From Streptococcaceae bacterium (GTDB lineage: Bacteria; Bacillota; Bacilli; Lactobacillales; Streptococcaceae): a stretch of 64,000 nucleotides of DNA. The position numbers were made by a program, and so were the translations under genes. Below the pieces are notes generated by a model. It did no database searches, was not told where the DNA came from, and saw only the letters and a list, made by a program, of their open reading frames with translations. Positions 60,736-64,000 of this stretch are shown here, in pieces. Location of the stretch: assembly GCA_031253335.1 (NCBI GenBank), contig JAIRWF010000010.1, positions 83,090 through 147,089 on the forward strand, in the 5' to 3' direction. Every line of letters begins with the position of its first letter. Position 1 is the stretch's first letter.

Positions 60736-61691
60736 CAACCACCCTTTACATGGTCCTACCCTGCTACAACGAAGAGCTCGTCCTTGATGAGACGGCCAAA
60801 CGCCTGTCTGTCAAATTTGACAGCCTCCTTGCAAGTGGTCAAATCTCAGATTCAAGCCGCATTTGCTTTGTCAACGACGGCTCAAAAGACGCCACTTGGG
60901 AGAAAATCGCAGCTCTGCACGCCGCGCATCCCGAGCGTTTTTCTGGGATTAACCTTTCACGCAACCGAGGCCATCAAAATGCCCTCTTGGCAGGGCTCAT
61001 GACGGTCAAAGACGTCCCAGGGGTTGACGTCACCATTTCCATGGATGCAGATTTGCAAGACGACATCGAAGCGATTGACGCCATGCTGGAGAAATTCACA
61101 AGCGAGGCATGTGACGTGGTTTATGGCGTGCGGGACAATCGGGACACAGATACCGCCTTCAAACGTGGGACAGCAGGTGCCTTCTATGGCCTCATGAAGT
61201 CGCTAGGCTCTGAGTCCGTACCTAATTCCGCAGATTTTCGCCTCATGAGTAAGCGTGCCCTTGAGGGACTGTCTGAATTCCACGAGGTCAATCTTTTCCT
61301 GCGTGGTATGGTGCCACTCGTTGGCTTCAAGCACGACATCGTATACTACAAACGTGGCGAGCGCTTTGCAGGCGAGTCTAAGTACCCGCTCAAGAAAATG
61401 ATTTCCTTTGCCATTGATGGCATTACGTCTATGTCTGCAACTCCGATGCGCTATATCTTCTGGGTCGGCCTCATTGCCTTCATTGGCGCAATTATCGCAG
61501 GTATCATTGTCATCATCAATCACTTCGTTGGCCACACCGCCTCTGGCTGGCCATCCCTCATGGTTCTCGTCACCGCCTTTGGTGGCCTCCAGCTCTTAGC
61601 TCTTGGCGTTATTGGCGAGTACATCGGCAAGATTTTCCTAGAAGTCAAAAACCGTCCGCGCTATATCATCCAAGATTTCCTCAATAAATAA
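60732..61691 (+). CDS. Polyprenyl-phosphate glycosyltransferase, GtrB/CsbB type (GT2)
   Basis: A 319-residue GT2 enzyme: the cytoplasmic catalytic domain has VLPCYNEE, FVNDGSKDATW and SMDADLQDDIEAID (the metal-binding DxD region), then two C-terminal helices (about 235-260 and 270-295) and the end GEYIGKIFLEVKNRPRYIIQ typical of GtrB/CsbB. It loads a sugar from UDP-sugar onto undecaprenyl phosphate; GT-C enzymes of the operon would use it outside. A flippase of the GtrA type is missing nearby. AKRLSVKFDSLLASG contains the VKFD tetrapeptide from a palindrome copy. Last gene of the operon. Confidence 0.93.
   Translation: MTTTLYMVLPCYNEELVLDETAKRLSVKFDSLLASGQISDSSRICFVNDGSKDATWEKIAALHAAHPERFSGINLSRNRGHQNALLAGLMTVKDVPGVDVTISMDADLQDDIEAIDAMLEKFTSEACDVVYGVRDNRDTDTAFKRGTAGAFYGLMKSLGSESVPNSADFRLMSKRALEGLSEFHEVNLFLRGMVPLVGFKHDIVYYKRGERFAGESKYPLKKMISFAIDGITSMSATPMRYIFWVGLIAFIGAIIAGIIVIINHFVGHTASGWPSLMVLVTAFGGLQLLALGVIGEYIGKIFLEVKNRPRYIIQDFLNK
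60809..60822. repeat. Dispersed palindrome TGTCAAATTTGACA, exact copy 12
   Basis: Inside the GtrB-like gene, in the VKFD frame; flanks extend it to CTGTCAAATTTGACAG. Confidence 0.85.
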
Positions 61692-61712
61692 AAGGCCTTC
61701 TGGCCTTTTTTT
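61690..61712. terminator. Bidirectional terminator between gtrB-like gene and recG
   Basis: AAAGGCC, four-base loop, GGCCTTT, with a T-run on the plus strand and AT-rich T-run on the minus strand; it serves both convergent genes and touches the recG stop. Confidence 0.85.
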
Positions 61713-63723
61713 AATCGAAGCTCTCATCCATCTGCCCCACTTCAGCAATCAACTCCCGATACCGCTCAGGCTCGCTAAATACCCGTACTGCCTCAGTCCG
61801 AGCCACTTCGAGGATATTATAGTCATTCACCAAATCCGCGACTAAAAATTCAGGAAGCCCAGACTGTCGCGTCCCAAAGATCTCGCCGGAGCCGCGCATT
61901 TTGAGGTCTTCTTCAGCAAGGACAAAGCCATTTTGCGTCTCGCACATGATCTGCATCCGGTGCTTTCCGCTATCCGTCTTAGGATTTGCGACGAGGATAC
62001 AATAAGACTTCTTCGTGCCACGTCCCACGCGCCCGCGGAGCTGGTGAAGTTGCGACAGCCCAAACCGGTCGGCGTCCATGATGACCATGACCGTCGCGTT
62101 TGGCACATCGACCCCGACCTCAATGACGGTGGTTGACACTAGCACGTCCGTTTCATGCACCTTAAACGCCGTCATGATGGCGTCCTTCTCGTCATTTTTC
62201 ATCTTGCCATGAAGAAGTCCGACCTTATTTTGCGAAAAGGTCTCGGTCAATTCAGCAAATAAGGCTTCGGCATTTTTCAAATCGAGCGCTTCTGATTCTT
62301 CAATCAAAGGCGAGACAAAATAGGCCTGCGCACCGCTAGAAAGCTCGCTTTTCAGCCAATCCGTCACACTCGCCATCTGACTATGTTTGACCCAGCGCGT
62401 CGTAATGGGCTGCCTGCCCGCTGGCAATTCGTCAATAATCGACACATCCATATCTCCAAAAGCTGTAATGGCAAGGGTTCTCGGAATCGGCGTTGCCGTC
62501 ATCATGAGGACGTCTGGATTTTGCCCTTTTTCACGCAGAATCTTGCGCTGATTGACCCCGAAACGGTGCTGCTCGTCGGTAATCACAAGCCCCAGGTTGT
62601 AGAAATCCACACCTTCTTGAATCAAAGCGTGCGTGCCCACGACCATGTGAAGATGCCCGCTCGCTAAGTCCGCCAAGATTTCCCGTCGTTCACTTGCTTT
62701 AAGCCCGCTGACGAGCAAACCGATATTGAGCTCCGGAAAGGTCGCTGTGAGATTGGCAAAATGCTGGCGTGCGAGGATTTCCGTGGGGACCATGAGGGCC
62801 GACTGGAAATTGGCTAACGCTGCCGTATACATGGCGAGCTCCGCCACGACCGTCTTCCCAGAGCCGACGTCTCCTTGCAGGAGCCGATTCATGTGGTAGG
62901 GAGAAGTCATATCAGCGAGAATTTCACCCAAAGCTTTCGACTGTGCCCCCGTCAGCGCAAAAGGCAATTCCGCAATTTTCGCATCCAAATCTGACTGTTC
63001 AAAAGCAATCCGCAGCCCTTCTCGTCCTGATTTTTCTTTATTTTTCAGTGCTTGGAGCTTCAGCTGGAAGAAAAAGAGTTCCTCAAACTTCACACGACGC
63101 AGCGCTTGCTTGTGTTCCTCATCATTTTCAGGAAAATGCATCGCACGTACCGCATTTTGCCGATCCATCAGTCGATATTTCTGCAAAAATTCAGCAGGCA
63201 AATTCTCGAGGAGTTGTGCTAAAGTTTCTGGCGTCATCACCTGGCGAATGAGCTTGACGAGTGCGGTTTGTTTCAAGCCTTCAGTCAGATGATAAATCGG
63301 CATGAGCCCGTCTTCGCCCGCTTGTGCCTCCCCCGAAATCAGCTTAAGACCCGTCATTTGGACTTTCTTGCTATCCCATTTCCCATAAACGCCCACTTCC
63401 TCTCCCACCACGACCTTGTCCTTTAGATAAGGCTGGTTGAAAAAAGTTACCCCAATGGCAACCTCTCCCTGCTTGATTTTAAAGGCGAGACGCGACTTGC
63501 GTGCGCCGAAATAGCCGAGATTTGGCTGTGTCGCCACAATCCCTTTGACTGTCGCAATCTCGCTATCCATGAGCTCCAGCGCCTGCCGCCCCGCAAAGTC
63601 CTCAAAACGAAAAGGAAAATAGAGCAGCAAATCCTCCACCGTAAAAATGTCCAGCTTATGGTAAAGCTCGATGGACTTTGGACCCACGCCTTTCAAGTAT
63701 TGAATGTCGTCTGTGAGGTTCAT
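61711..63723 (-). CDS. recG: ATP-dependent DNA helicase RecG
   Basis: A 670-residue helicase that remodels stalled forks and branched DNA. An N-terminal wedge/OB domain (about 1-230) is followed by helicase motifs: LLQGDVGSGKT (Walker A) near 284, ITDEQHRFG (DEQH box, motif II) near 385, MTATPIPRT (III) and the late motifs QLHQLRGRVGRG near 573. The start is set at ATG 63723 (MNLTDDIQYLKGVGPK); an in-frame TTG 18 bases upstream would place the -10 TATAAT inside the coding region and is rejected. The -10 is 6 bases before the ATG, so a leaderless message is predicted. Confidence 0.96.
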   Translation of the reverse strand: MNLTDDIQYLKGVGPKSIELYHKLDIFTVEDLLLYFPFRFEDFAGRQALELMDSEIATVKGIVATQPNLGYFGARKSRLAFKIKQGEVAIGVTFFNQPYLKDKVVVGEEVGVYGKWDSKKVQMTGLKLISGEAQAGEDGLMPIYHLTEGLKQTALVKLIRQVMTPETLAQLLENLPAEFLQKYRLMDRQNAVRAMHFPENDEEHKQALRRVKFEELFFFQLKLQALKNKEKSGREGLRIAFEQSDLDAKIAELPFALTGAQSKALGEILADMTSPYHMNRLLQGDVGSGKTVVAELAMYTAALANFQSALMVPTEILARQHFANLTATFPELNIGLLVSGLKASERREILADLASGHLHMVVGTHALIQEGVDFYNLGLVITDEQHRFGVNQRKILREKGQNPDVLMMTATPIPRTLAITAFGDMDVSIIDELPAGRQPITTRWVKHSQMASVTDWLKSELSSGAQAYFVSPLIEESEALDLKNAEALFAELTETFSQNKVGLLHGKMKNDEKDAIMTAFKVHETDVLVSTTVIEVGVDVPNATVMVIMDADRFGLSQLHQLRGRVGRGTKKSYCILVANPKTDSGKHRMQIMCETQNGFVLAEEDLKMRGSGEIFGTRQSGLPEFLVADLVNDYNILEVARTEAVRVFSEPERYRELIAEVGQMDESFD

Positions 63724-63729
63724 AACCTT

Positions 63730-63735
63730 ATTATA
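63730..63735 (-). promoter_or_regulatory. -10 box immediately upstream of recG (leaderless)
   Basis: Minus strand TATAAT, 6 bases before the ATG; no TGn here and no Shine-Dalgarno sequence. Confidence 0.5.
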
Positions 63736-63738
63736 ATA

Positions 63739-63761
63739 CAAAAGACGCCCATTTGGGCGCC
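63739..63761 (-). terminator. Terminator of an upstream minus-strand gene beyond the window
   Basis: GACGCCC (63744-63750) and GGGCGCC (63755-63761) pair over ATTT with one G-T; on the minus strand TTTTG follows, a few bases before the recG -10. Confidence 0.55.
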
Positions 63762-63780
63762 TGATTTTCGAGGAGCATAA

Positions 63781-64000
63781 AGGGCGTGTCTATCTCCGAC
63801 ACTTGTGTCGGGCTGTCCGCTCTGATAACCCTCCTAGCAGCGCTGTAAGGTGCAGACCGCACCAACAGTCGTCCTTCGCTCCGGCGCAGACCGCGCCAAG
63901 TCGAGCCGCAAAGACCGGTTTGCTTTTGCTTGCTTGGACGACTCGTCCAAGGTGGTAGATAGAGACTTGTAAAACAAGTCCCAGCCTGCGTCAAGGTAGC
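63781..64000 (+). repeat. Hairpin-rich intergenic repeat element, copy 4 (cut by window end)
   Basis: Starts GGGCGTGTCTATCTCCGAC and follows the 49576 copy closely for 220 bases, including the TTGGACGACTCGTCCAA hairpin; the rest lies outside the window. Confidence 0.8.

Noticed and set aside
63724..63741. TTG at 63741 as the recG start
   Set aside because: It would put the TATAAT promoter hexamer in the coding sequence and add a non-family N-terminus; ATG 63723 gives the normal RecG start.
63731..63994. Similar peptides (CFTSLYLPPWTSRPSKQKQ...) open in two copies of the intergenic repeat element
   Set aside because: The frames are conserved because the DNA repeat is; other copies break the frame, no ribosome site is present, and the stem-loops explain the conservation better.

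Overview
The window looks like a chromosomal segment of a low-to-moderate GC Firmicute of the family Streptococcaceae, closest in gene content to Lactococcus or Streptococcus. The evidence is the neighbourhoods secG-rnr-smpB, recF next to an S4-domain gene and the yfmF-yfmH-rodZ-pgsA block, ctsR-clpC, marR-MFS-DUF4811, rpoE(delta)-mltG-greA, and surface proteins with a KxYKxGKxW-type signal peptide and LPxTG anchors. Coding DNA is less AT-rich (by eye) than in common lactococci, so the species is probably not a standard dairy Lactococcus. I cannot name it.

Layout. 1-3.2 kb: secG end, rnr, smpB. 3.2-5.3 kb: two tandem phosphate-binding lipoproteins behind a phased set of Pho-like boxes, with no permease genes. 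5.7-9.8 kb (minus): yfmF, yfmH, rodZ, pgsA. 9.9-11.4 kb: S4 protein and recF, followed by a putative small RNA. 11.8-14.6 kb (minus): marR, MFS pump, DUF4811. 14.6-15.1 kb: three tandem copies of a 139-140 bp unit. 15.1-18.6 kb (minus): hpf, clpC, ctsR. 18.7-28.9 kb (minus): two very large, repetitive LPxTG surface proteins. 29.3-35.9 kb (minus): recJ-apt, rpoE, mltG, greA. 35.9-40.8 kb: gluconate operon gnd-gntK-gntP with a divergent RpiR-type regulator. 40.8-44.9 kb (minus): htpX, lemA, DUF805, rnz and a secreted murein hydrolase. 45.0-48.5 kb (minus): tRNA-Arg(CCG), queG, an oatA-like acyltransferase, a MORN protein. 48.6-50.7 kb: beta-lactamase-fold protein and deoD. 50.8-61.7 kb (plus): an operon of eight genes with an LtaS-like synthase, three GT-C membrane glycosyltransferases, a YibE/YibF pair and a GtrB-like polyprenyl-phosphate sugar transferase, probably making and decorating a cell-envelope polymer. 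61.7-63.7 kb (minus): recG.

Four signals are not explained by ordinary gene annotation. (1) A 14-16 bp palindrome, TGTCAAATTTGACA, occurs exactly 12 times (plus close variants), mostly inside genes, where it encodes SNLT or VKFD. (2) At least ten genes have a -10 box, usually of the extended TGn type, only 6-9 bases before the start codon, so their mRNAs should be leaderless. (3) At rnr, greA and deoD a hairpin lies between the Shine-Dalgarno sequence and the start codon and would restore normal spacing when folded. (4) There are several families of hairpin-rich intergenic repeats: four copies of a 240-450 bp element, a 55-bp five-unit array and the 139-bp three-unit array. The two giant surface proteins, with tryptophan-rich helical repeats, a repeated WVxHCIxDICxWI motif and collagen-like tails, are the most novel protein-level feature.

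All calls come from reading sequence and translations only. No database search was run. Family assignments for well-conserved housekeeping genes are secure, and those for membrane glycosyltransferases and surface proteins are at family level only.
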